From Spartobacteria bacterium (GTDB lineage: Bacteria > Verrucomicrobiota > Verrucomicrobiia > Chthoniobacterales > UBA10450), in assembly GCA_003167555.1 (NCBI GenBank), contig PMSN01000025.1:62001-126000 (forward strand): DNA of 64,000 bases. The letters are read 5' to 3'. This document shows, in pieces, positions 1 through 7,327 of this stretch. The translations under genes were made by a program, and so were the position numbers. The notes under the pieces were generated by a model. It searched no databases. It was not told where the DNA came from and saw nothing but the letters and a program-made list of their open reading frames with translations. Numbering within the stretch: the stretch's first letter is position 1; every line of letters starts with the position of its first letter.

Positions 1-868
1 ACGATTGAAGAAAGGTCTTGTGATCATCTGAATGCTTGCCAAAGTGCGCCAGAATCATGCTGAGGTTGCTTGGTCCTTCGCGGAAAACGTCGAGGGCGAT
101 CGGCAGCAAGAACAAGAGCACGATGCCTGCCGCCGCGGCATGAGCATAAGGAGACGATCGGAGGAACCTCGAGAGTGATCGCTTATGGTGCAAGGCGAGG
201 ACCGTATAAGCCAGGAGGGCGAGGGGAATGACAAATAGCGGTTGGGCGACATGGCCATGGACCAGGAAACTGCCCGCCAGAGCCAGGGGCACAAGATCGC
301 TGGCATCGCCGCTCGCCACAGATGCACCGGCTACAAGAAAACAAAGGAATGGGCAAAGAAGAACATAGGGAGGCCAGATGCTTTCAAAAGCGCTATCGGG
401 CATGCTGAAGTTCACCATCCCGAAATGCAATCCGGCGAAAACGAGGAGCAAGGGAACAAGCAATGGCCGGCGCACGTGTTTGGATACAATCGCCACGGCC
501 CAGGTGAAGAAGAGCGACTGGAGGAGAACACCGACGAGCAAATGAGCATTGAAGGGGGATGGCACGACCTTGAGGCTATCGAAAAGCAATGCCTCTCCTG
601 CCGCGTAAGCGTAAAAGAAAGCAGGTCCAGGATGGTGAAATCCCCACCTGGAATAATTGCCGTAAAGCTCGTGGAACACCTTTGCTTTTCTGATTTGCAA
701 AGCATTGGCAGCAAAGTCCCCGCCTTCGTAATATGGTTGTTTGAAGTAGAAGCTCAAATGACTCCCGATCAACAACGCTGCGATGCAGGACCAAATGACG
801 AAGAACCGTCGCCAGCACTGGATCGAGACAGCCGCGCGCGCCGGTGGCGGAGAAGGCTGCTCGATCAT
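1..868 (-). CDS. Multi-pass membrane protein, GT-C-like, cut by window edge
   Basis: The frame opens at the ATG at 868 and runs 289 codons to the window edge without a stop, so the 3' part is missing. A short cytoplasmic N-terminus is followed by a hydrophobic helix (about residues 23-42), a polar segment containing EGGDFAAN and WGFHHPGPAFFYAY, and then at least four more hydrophobic helices. An acidic loop after the first helix is typical of GT-C membrane glycosyltransferases, but I see no decisive motif. It lies divergent to a GT2 gene in a polysaccharide locus, which supports a role in envelope glycan assembly. The long plus-strand frame opposite it (242-892) is an antisense shadow. Confidence 0.75.
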   Translation of the reverse strand, partial: MIEQPSPPPARAAVSIQCWRRFFVIWSCIAALLIGSHLSFYFKQPYYEGGDFAANALQIRKAKVFHELYGNYSRWGFHHPGPAFFYAYAAGEALLFDSLKVVPSPFNAHLLVGVLLQSLFFTWAVAIVSKHVRRPLLVPLLLVFAGLHFGMVNFSMPDSAFESIWPPYVLLCPFLCFLVAGASVASGDASDLVPLALAGSFLVHGHVAQPLFVIPLALLAYTVLALHHKRSLSRFLRSSPYAHAAAAGIVLLFLLPIALDVFREGPSNLSMILAHFGKHSDDHKTFLQS

Positions 869-880
869 GCAAGCTTCGGT

Positions 881-899
881 TACACCGCGTAACGGTGTA
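881..899. promoter_or_regulatory. Short palindrome between divergent genes
   Basis: TACACCG, five bases, then CGGTGTA: a 7-bp inverted repeat 13 bp upstream of the minus-strand membrane protein start and about 200 bp upstream of the plus-strand GT2. It may be an operator or a 5' leader hairpin. Nothing else is recognisable in the 228-bp divergent intergenic region. Confidence 0.25.
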
Positions 900-1096
900 G
901 CGTCAATCCGAAAAGAAGAGGGATCACTTCGCGTTGGAGTGCGTTTAAAAAGCTGACGGTGGTCTCTCCCCGCTCTTGACAAAGTTGACCGTGGAAATAG
1001 TCTGGCACTACAGACCGCTTAATTGGAAGGAGGCCGGTAACGAGTTCACTTGGGATAGAGCGATCTTCTCGTCTCATTTAAAGGTCCAAAGCTATT

Positions 1097-2338
1097 ATGT
1101 ATTCCTCAACGAGCGAGCAGGCGATGGATGTCACGTCGCCGGGCCAGACATCCTTACCTCGAGGCCCTGATCTCGCCAGTGAGATTGAATTGTCAATAGT
1201 CATGCCCTGCCTTAATGAGGCGGAGACGGTGGGCGCGTGTGTGGGAAAGGCGGTGGCATGGCTTGGGAGTAATGGTGTTAAAGGCGAAGTTATCGTCGCG
1301 GACAATGGGAGCACCGATGGCTCGCAACAAGTCGCGCGAGCTGCGGGAGCGCGCATTGTGGATATAGCGCCGCGAGGTTACGGGAGCGCGTTAATGGGCG
1401 GGATTGCGGCGTCGCGCGGGAAATTCATTATCATGGGGGACGCGGATGGCAGCTACGATTTCTCCGACTTGGGAAGCTTTGTCAGTCGGTTGAGGACGGG
1501 AGCGGATCTAGTGCAGGGATGCAGGTTGCCGTCGGGGGGAGGTCGGCTAATGCCGGGTGCAATGCCCAAGTTGCACCTCTGGTGGGGTAACCCAATGTTT
1601 TCCGCCATGGGACGGCTTTGGTTCAGAGCGCCGATTCACGATATCTACTGTGGGCTTCGTGGATTTACTCGTGAGTGTTACGACCGTCTGGGCTTGCGGT
1701 CCACCGGGATGGCGTTCGCCACGGAAATGATCATCAAGGCGAGTCTGTTCGGGAAGAAGGTAACTGAAGTGCCAATTGTCTTGTATCGAGACGGTCGCAA
1801 GAGTCACAAGCCGCACTTGAAGACATTTCGCGATGGCTGGCGGACGCTGCACCTTTTCCTGATGTACTCGCCGCGCTGGCTCTTTGTTCTTCCTGGATCG
1901 CTTTTGATCGCGCTTGGCGTAATTGCTTATGCGCTCGCGCTGCCGGGAGTTTCCCTATCCGGCGCCAAGCTGGACGCACATACACTCCTCTTCGGCAGTC
2001 TGGCGATTCTTTGCGGATTCAACTCAATCTGGTTTGCCATCATGACGAAGCTCTTCGCCGCCACGGAAGGAATGCTTCCCGACGACCCCTTGCTAAATCG
2101 GCTAATGAAGCTAATCGATAGCGAAAAAGGTTTGATGGCGGCTTTTGTGGGAGGCTTAGCCGGCATCGGGTTGCTGCTCGTGGCCATTAATCGTTGGCGA
2201 CTTGTAGGTTTTGGCAACTTGGATTACGCGGCCGAAATGCGCCTCGTCATTCCGGGCGCCACCCTTAGTGCTTTGAGTTTTCAAATGATATTGGCCATCT
2301 TTTTCATTGATATCTTGAAGCTGCACCGGAAGGGCTAG
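1097..2338 (+). CDS. Family 2 glycosyltransferase, dolichyl-phosphate-mannose-synthase-like, with C-terminal membrane helices
   Basis: The 413-aa product has a GT2 (GT-A fold) domain at about residues 30-240: LSIVMPCLNEAETVG at the nucleotide-sugar site, ADNGSTDGS, and the metal-binding DADGSYDF. After about residue 255 there are four hydrophobic helices. This DPM1-plus-membrane-anchor architecture matches bacterial polyprenyl-phosphate glycosyltransferases that charge undecaprenyl phosphate with a sugar for lipid-linked glycan assembly. The start is ATG at 1097 behind a weak AAAGG; a second ATG at 1127 is possible. Its 3' end overlaps the convergent GT4 gene by 35 bp. Family assignment is firm; the sugar donor is unknown. 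Confidence 0.88.
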   Translation: MYSSTSEQAMDVTSPGQTSLPRGPDLASEIELSIVMPCLNEAETVGACVGKAVAWLGSNGVKGEVIVADNGSTDGSQQVARAAGARIVDIAPRGYGSALMGGIAASRGKFIIMGDADGSYDFSDLGSFVSRLRTGADLVQGCRLPSGGGRLMPGAMPKLHLWWGNPMFSAMGRLWFRAPIHDIYCGLRGFTRECYDRLGLRSTGMAFATEMIIKASLFGKKVTEVPIVLYRDGRKSHKPHLKTFRDGWRTLHLFLMYSPRWLFVLPGSLLIALGVIAYALALPGVSLSGAKLDAHTLLFGSLAILCGFNSIWFAIMTKLFAATEGMLPDDPLLNRLMKLIDSEKGLMAAFVGGLAGIGLLLVAINRWRLVGFGNLDYAAEMRLVIPGATLSALSFQMILAIFFIDILKLHRKG

Positions 2339-3524
2339 TTTCACGATCGAGGAGTGCCAGGTAATCCCTCTCAACTCGTTCCCAGGAGTAACATCGCTGC
2401 ACATACGCCTGGCCCTGCCGGCCGAGAGTGCGCTTTGTGCCTTCATCGACAATCGCCAAGGCCGCGCTCCACTCCTGAAAGTTGTTATACCAGAGCCCGC
2501 CGTGGGACTCACTGCAATGGCTGGTCAGAACGTCGCATGATCCATTGACGAGGGCGGGGCGGCCAACGCTCCAGGTTTCCAACAGAGCCATCGAGAGGCT
2601 CTCGTACGGAGACGGCACCAGCAGCCAGTCACACGCGCTCATAGCTTCCCATTTGTCTTCGTCGCCGACAAAACCGAGATGAATGATGTCGTCGTGAAAC
2701 GGAATGGGCATCACTTCTGTTCCGAGCAGGACCAACTTGTGAGGAGTGCCTCCTTCGCTCTTCCAGCGGAGAAAGTAATCAAACATCGCGGTACATCCTT
2801 TCGATTCGTCGATGCGACCGACATAAAGAAGAAAGGGCTCGGTTATTCCATAGCGCAGGCGAAAGCGTTCGGGGTCGAGGTTCTTCGGAGGTTCGATGCC
2901 AACCCCAATGACTGGACCGTCCTGGGAAAGGCGAGGGAATCGATGCCGAACTAATTGGCGTTCGGCATCGGTGTTGAAGATGAAGGCTTTCGGCAAGGCG
3001 AAGAAACGGTCCCACATGTTGAAGTAGATTGTCCACTCGTCGTGTGCGAGCGGCGCCAGGAAGGCTTTATCGCGGACAATGGGAAGGCCGAAGTAGCTTG
3101 TCGCGTAGAGATATCCGAAGAAGACAAAAACATCATAGGAGTTTGCGTTTGAGCGCAGGTAGTTCAGCAAGGAGGTAGAGAGAGGACCTTGTGCCCGCAT
3201 CCAAGCTTCCTGTTCGGCCAGCGTAGCGGTCTCTCGCCGCGGGTTCAGTTTCTCGGACAAGGCATTAAACGTTTGGACATCGCGGGGCGTGTCCACAGGA
3301 AAGCGTCGAATCAATGTGCTTCCTACTTCTTCGACTCCTTCGGGATAAAAATTCTCCCAGGTCATGTAGTCCAGGGCGCAGGTCGTAAGGACTTCCGTGG
3401 GCCAATGCCGGGCCACGCGTTGGGCAATTTGCAGGCAGAGGGATTCGGCCCCGCCGTTGACCTCAGTGCCGGCTCGCTGGACAACGAAACCTACTCGAAA
3501 GGTTGCACGCTTTAGCGGCTTCAT
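2304..3524 (-). CDS. Family 4 glycosyltransferase
   Basis: The 406-aa product is a GT-B-fold glycosyltransferase. The N-terminal Rossmann half carries VNGGAESLCLQIAQRVA, an acceptor-side glycine-rich loop. The C-terminal half carries LLYVGRIDESKG and the EX7E-type segment around SPYESLSMALLETWSVGRPALV, with the two glutamates expected for GT4 donor binding. It closely resembles the N-terminal half of the double glycosyltransferase at 7324-9687, suggesting duplication within the locus. The start ATG overlaps the stop of the upstream methyltransferase gene (4 bp), so translation is probably coupled. Acceptor and donor cannot be read from sequence. Confidence 0.88.
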   Translation of the reverse strand: MKPLKRATFRVGFVVQRAGTEVNGGAESLCLQIAQRVARHWPTEVLTTCALDYMTWENFYPEGVEEVGSTLIRRFPVDTPRDVQTFNALSEKLNPRRETATLAEQEAWMRAQGPLSTSLLNYLRSNANSYDVFVFFGYLYATSYFGLPIVRDKAFLAPLAHDEWTIYFNMWDRFFALPKAFIFNTDAERQLVRHRFPRLSQDGPVIGVGIEPPKNLDPERFRLRYGITEPFLLYVGRIDESKGCTAMFDYFLRWKSEGGTPHKLVLLGTEVMPIPFHDDIIHLGFVGDEDKWEAMSACDWLLVPSPYESLSMALLETWSVGRPALVNGSCDVLTSHCSESHGGLWYNNFQEWSAALAIVDEGTKRTLGRQGQAYVQRCYSWERVERDYLALLDRETSPSGAASRYQ

Positions 3525-4729
3525 GTCACCCGCACCCGAATCGATCGGGGCTGTGATCCGAGGATTTCGAACCAGGAAACTCCCTCCGATACTAAATCGA
3601 AGGCTACGGTGAATGTTCCGCGCGAAGGAAATTGGAGAAACGCTGTGGTGCGCACCTCCTGATTCGGCAAGACATTATCGCCAAGGGCGTGTCTCGAAAA
3701 ATTCAGCTCAAGAAGATTACCATTTTCATCATAAAGATGCGTGCCGAGCTTAACGACGCCGACTCCATAAACGTTGTCAGTAAGCCACTGAGCGGTGCCG
3801 TTGTTAGAAATGGTTACGTCCATGTGCAACGGTTCCGCCAGCGAAGTTTCAAACTCGGACTTTCCGATGTGGATAATGTGTGAAAGTCCGTCGGAACCTC
3901 TGCTGTCCGGAACGAATGCTCCTTTATATAGGAAGAAAATCGTCTTCTCCGTCATGGCATGACGGATATTCGAAAGGACAGCGTCGTCCAAGGCAACTGT
4001 ATCACTCTGCGTAGGCGTGCCTTCTTCCGAATTGTTCAAAAGCGTATTGTACTGTCCCAAGGTGAGTTCCATGTTGCTGACCAATTTGCAAGAAACCCGG
4101 GAGAAACCCGCCTCTTTGGCGAGTGAGAAGATTGTGGTGAGGTCGATGTCGTTCTCGAGGACGCCGTAGTTCTTCATTTCCATCTGTGATTGAGGCTTCC
4201 TAGAGTGATGTTTCCCTGGTTCGCTGAAACCGGCGATGCCACCGTGGTGTAGGATTCGCGCAAATTCCGAGAGAACGAGCCGTTGATCTGGAACGTGGTG
4301 AAAAGCGTCATTGCAAACGATTCGGTCTACCGCGCCATCGGGAAGATCGATATGCTTTCCATCGAAAGGAAGGAAGCGAGGCTTAAATACACCGTCGCCC
4401 AAGAGTGGCAACTCCGTGAACAGCCGTTTCCCGATTTCCAAAGCGGCCTCTGAGACATCGCACGAAATCGTCTGGCATTGTAATTGACTGAGGATTCGCG
4501 AAAACCAACATGGCCCGGCCCCAAAATCCAGCACGGTCATTGTCTTCCCAAGGTGCAAGCCGGATAAGAGAAGGCCAATATTTTGGAGCAATTCAGGGGC
4601 CTCGACGAGAGACGAAAACGGCTTAATCATCCAAGGCGTCGGATCCGACAGCGATTTGAAATAGTTGTTGGCCGTCCGACAGAGGTGTTCGACGCTCGTC
4701 TCCCGGGCAAGTTGTTTTGGGTCAATCAC
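3521..4729 (-). CDS. SAM-dependent methyltransferase with C-terminal beta-sandwich domain
   Basis: The 402-aa product starts at GTG 4729, which overlaps the upstream TGA (GTGA). Residues about 50-200 form a class I methyltransferase: VLDFGAGPCWFS is the SAM-binding glycine motif, followed by ISCDVSEAALEIG and IVCNDAFHHVPD. Residues about 295-400 (HMDVTISNNGTAQWL through FDLVSEGVSWFEILG) form a separate beta-rich domain that recurs inside the methyltransferase at 6128-7327. In glycan loci such domains plausibly bind carbohydrate. It probably methylates a sugar of the surface polysaccharide; the target is unknown. Confidence 0.82.
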   Translation of the reverse strand: MIDPKQLARETSVEHLCRTANNYFKSLSDPTPWMIKPFSSLVEAPELLQNIGLLLSGLHLGKTMTVLDFGAGPCWFSRILSQLQCQTISCDVSEAALEIGKRLFTELPLLGDGVFKPRFLPFDGKHIDLPDGAVDRIVCNDAFHHVPDQRLVLSEFARILHHGGIAGFSEPGKHHSRKPQSQMEMKNYGVLENDIDLTTIFSLAKEAGFSRVSCKLVSNMELTLGQYNTLLNNSEEGTPTQSDTVALDDAVLSNIRHAMTEKTIFFLYKGAFVPDSRGSDGLSHIIHIGKSEFETSLAEPLHMDVTISNNGTAQWLTDNVYGVGVVKLGTHLYDENGNLLELNFSRHALGDNVLPNQEVRTTAFLQFPSRGTFTVAFDLVSEGVSWFEILGSQPRSIRVRVT

Positions 4730-5373
4730 GTATGGCTTTGGGGAATTCGCCGGCGAACGCCAGCTCCTTGTCCCGGCGGCACGACGGTCTCGCCAGTGCG
4801 CAGGTAAGGTCCACCCCAGTTATTGGTGACGATCGGGCTGATCAACTCCAGGGCACCGGCTTCGTCCGCGATGGCTCTGCGGACAAGAGTCATACGGGCT
4901 TCGAAGTCGTTCTCGGCCAGTGACCGCTGGAGGAGCGAGGCATTGCGTGGGAGGGGCTCGAAAGCGTAGACATGGCCGGCAGGACCAACGCGCTCGGCCA
5001 TCAGCACAGAGAAGAAACCAATGTTCCCGCCGATGTCGATGGCGATGTCACCTGGTTTCACTGTCGCCAGAATAAACTCGCGCTCCTGCGGTTCATAGGA
5101 GCCGCTGATCACATTGAGACCGACTTGACTGTCGGCCAGGTCGACAAACAGACGCAAGTTATCGGCGATTTCCTTGATCACAATATTCGTAGCGTCAAAG
5201 TTCTCGAAGGTATCAATCTGCTCGCGGAATTCAGTCGAACTGACGAACTGACGTCTTAGCTCGACCACTGAAGGAGCGGAGCGAAGTTTCTGCTCGATGA
5301 CCGCCTCGGACTCCGGTTCCCGATTCAGGAAAAGCCGGTATCCCCAGATGACGTGCTCACGGCTGGGCTTCAT
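4726..5373 (-). CDS. FkbM-family methyltransferase, C-terminally truncated
   Basis: The 215-aa product begins with a helical DUF4214-like segment (GYRLFLNREPESEAVIEQKL, residues 10-29) and continues into an FkbM-type SAM domain: GDIAIDIGGNIGFFSVLMA is motif I and YAFEPLPRNASLL is motif II. It ends at VVPPGQGAGVRRRIPQSHT, exactly where FkbM proteins normally continue for 70 or more residues through the conserved KIDVEG stretch. That stretch is absent, and the stop overlaps the GTG of the next gene. It may be a deletion remnant whose product is inactive. The N-terminal half is clearly family-like. Confidence 0.7.
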   Translation of the reverse strand: MKPSREHVIWGYRLFLNREPESEAVIEQKLRSAPSVVELRRQFVSSTEFREQIDTFENFDATNIVIKEIADNLRLFVDLADSQVGLNVISGSYEPQEREFILATVKPGDIAIDIGGNIGFFSVLMAERVGPAGHVYAFEPLPRNASLLQRSLAENDFEARMTLVRRAIADEAGALELISPIVTNNWGGPYLRTGETVVPPGQGAGVRRRIPQSHT

Positions 5374-5504
5374 TGGATGGTTATTCTTACGGTCATTTCA
5401 ATCGATGGAAGCGACTGTGGCCGCCGCCTCTTGCTCCCGGAGGAACGGCGCCATCGCCAGTCCCCCACGTCACATGCCTGGGGAGAGCTGAGAGGAACAC
5501 CGAA

Positions 5505-6086
5505 TCAACCCTTCGAGAGCTCAAGACTCAGGCAACAAACGCCTAGGACCCGGGGATCCGCATTAAGTCCCAACGCCTTGGGCGAAGTAGCTTTTGGTGT
5601 TTTAAGAGTGATGGTGAGCTCGCCACCTTTCTTGGTGATATCATGGGGAATCGCCGCGACGAACTCCGAGACATCGCCCACCTGCCAGTCCGCCATCTTC
5701 TGGCCGTTGACTTCCACTTCGACTGGCTGAAACGGCAGGGCCGGTTCTTTCATCAGCCCGGACAGCCTCATCTTCAGGGTGACCGAGGCAGTCGTGGCGG
5801 CGATTTTCATTTTTAATGCGGCGACCGTCCCTTCCGTCCACGTAAACTTCTCTTCGGTCTTGCTCCAGCCGGATTCCCGGAAGCGCTCGGAGCCGCCACC
5901 CTGCCCAAAACTGACCGTCGCTCCGTAAGCAAGCTCCGCGGAGCCGGCGGAAACGTCTGCGTCGTCAAGCGGGCTGGAGCGATTACAGGCACCAAGAGAT
6001 AAGAGGAGCAGGAGGAGCAACGCTGAGGCCCCGATTGATGTGCGGCCAGTGGGCCTTTCCTTAGCTAAGACTGGAGTTGCTGACAT
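5505..6086 (-). CDS. Predicted lipoprotein with C-terminal beta domain
   Basis: I chose the ATG at 6086 (193 aa) because it gives a short basic N-terminus, a leucine-rich helix and the lipobox LSLGAC, with cysteine acylation expected. The earlier in-frame start adds 13 unlikely residues. The mature protein ends with VEVNGQKMADWQVG and ADPRVLGVCCLSLEL, a beta-strand pattern seen in accessory domains of polysaccharide-locus membrane proteins. It sits between two methyltransferase genes of the same operon, but with 131 bp and 41 bp gaps rather than overlaps. Exact function unknown. Confidence 0.6.
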   Translation of the reverse strand: MSATPVLAKERPTGRTSIGASALLLLLLLSLGACNRSSPLDDADVSAGSAELAYGATVSFGQGGGSERFRESGWSKTEEKFTWTEGTVAALKMKIAATTASVTLKMRLSGLMKEPALPFQPVEVEVNGQKMADWQVGDVSEFVAAIPHDITKKGGELTITLKTPKATSPKALGLNADPRVLGVCCLSLELSKG

Positions 6087-6127
6087 AGGGATGAAATGAA
6101 CTAGCTTATCCTCGAAGTCAAGCACGG

Positions 6128-7327
6128 CTAGGATGACAATGAGCTGTGCTCGTCGGCTCGCGGGGCTTTGACAGCGCGAGCGAAATAGAAATAGCCTGGA
6201 TAACCCGGGCCCCCTACGTCAGTGGGCACGATGAATTCCAGCTGCATTCCGTGTTGATGAAGAAGGGCGACGACTTCACGGCGAGGGATGTAGTGCATGC
6301 TGAACCCTTCAAACGCTTCCTCGACGGCAGGCGGCGCGTCCCCAAGATTCCCGGGGGGTCTGATGTCCGCGTCACTGGGCGCCATCGGTTCTTCGGCAGC
6401 GCGCGGAAGGATTTCCACGGGTAGCCGTAGCGTCTGCGCTCCCTTGTTCTTGAACCAGGCAATGCCCTCTTGAACCAAGTCGAGCTCAATCGTGTAGCGC
6501 CCCGCGGCGGGAGGAGTCTTCACATCGAGAGTAAGGCCAACCGTTTCGCCGGGTCGCACTACTTGCGGCAGCACGGCGCGCCCATCATCCTGCCGGATCA
6601 TCTGGCCCGCTTCATCGAGCCAATGGTTGCCGAGCATGATGGGTTGTCCCGGCTCACAGGGCCACAGAACAGGGCTTGTATTCTGGACGCTGACCGCCAG
6701 CGTTGCCCGTGACGAAGACAACCAGGATAACTTTTGCTCTGGGCAATGAATCGAGGTTGAGTAAGCGGCAGCAGGCAACCCTTTTTCGTTTTTGAACTGG
6801 CTTGGAAGCTGGAAAATCACAAGCCCGCCGGGCTTTAGAATCCGGCCAAATTCAGCCAGATAGTTTTTGGCCACCTCCGGTTCCATGTGCTGGAGAACGA
6901 TATTGGAATAGACAAAGGAGAATCGATCGTCCTCAAAAAGACGCAGATCAGGCCGCGCGTTGAGATGGTAGGTGCACTTTTCCTGGTATTGGTTAAGGTT
7001 TCGGGCGTTTTCGATCATGGTCGGAGAGATATCGACGCCGCAGACTGACTCGAAGGAGCGCGCGAGAGCTTGCGTTAGGCGGCCGACGCCGCAGCCGAAG
7101 TCAAGTGCTGAGCTCCGCTCAAATTCAATATCGTTCGAAGAAAGTGTCTCCAACAATTGATCGATCTCGTGCCGGCCGGTTTGGAGGAATTCATTAAGGT
7201 CCCATTTGCCGCCCATCTTTCCGGGCGTGGAGATAATCGCCCAAAGTGGATCGTCCTTGGCATGGGTCTCCCAGACGTTTTGGAGCCGCTCCAATACCTC
7301 TCCCTGGTCCTTAGCAGTGTTTGTCAT
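6128..7327 (-). CDS. SAM-dependent methyltransferase interrupted by a beta-sandwich domain
   Basis: The start is ATG 7327, fixed by the ATGA overlap with the upstream gene; the longer frame to 7462 lies inside that gene. The 399-aa product has a class I core: SALDFGCGVGRLTQALA (motif I), CGVDISPTMIENA, SFVYSNIVLQHMEP and PGGLVIFQLPSQF. Near residue 205 the core breaks off and about 130 residues of a beta-rich domain follow (VSVQNTSPVLWP, GNHWLDEAGQ, IELDLVQEGIAWFKNKG). The final methyltransferase strand then resumes (SMHYIPRREVVALLHQHGM, YFYFARA). The inserted domain is homologous to the C-terminal domain of the protein at 3521-4729. Probably a glycan O-methyltransferase. Confidence 0.82.
   Translation of the reverse strand: MTNTAKDQGEVLERLQNVWETHAKDDPLWAIISTPGKMGGKWDLNEFLQTGRHEIDQLLETLSSNDIEFERSSALDFGCGVGRLTQALARSFESVCGVDISPTMIENARNLNQYQEKCTYHLNARPDLRLFEDDRFSFVYSNIVLQHMEPEVAKNYLAEFGRILKPGGLVIFQLPSQFKNEKGLPAAAYSTSIHCPEQKLSWLSSSRATLAVSVQNTSPVLWPCEPGQPIMLGNHWLDEAGQMIRQDDGRAVLPQVVRPGETVGLTLDVKTPPAAGRYTIELDLVQEGIAWFKNKGAQTLRLPVEILPRAAEEPMAPSDADIRPPGNLGDAPPAVEEAFEGFSMHYIPRREVVALLHQHGMQLEFIVPTDVGGPGYPGYFYFARAVKAPRADEHSSLSS

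Noticed and set aside
242-892. 216-codon plus-strand frame
   Set aside because: Antisense to a frame that gives a coherent multi-helix membrane protein; its own translation is charged and shows no family.
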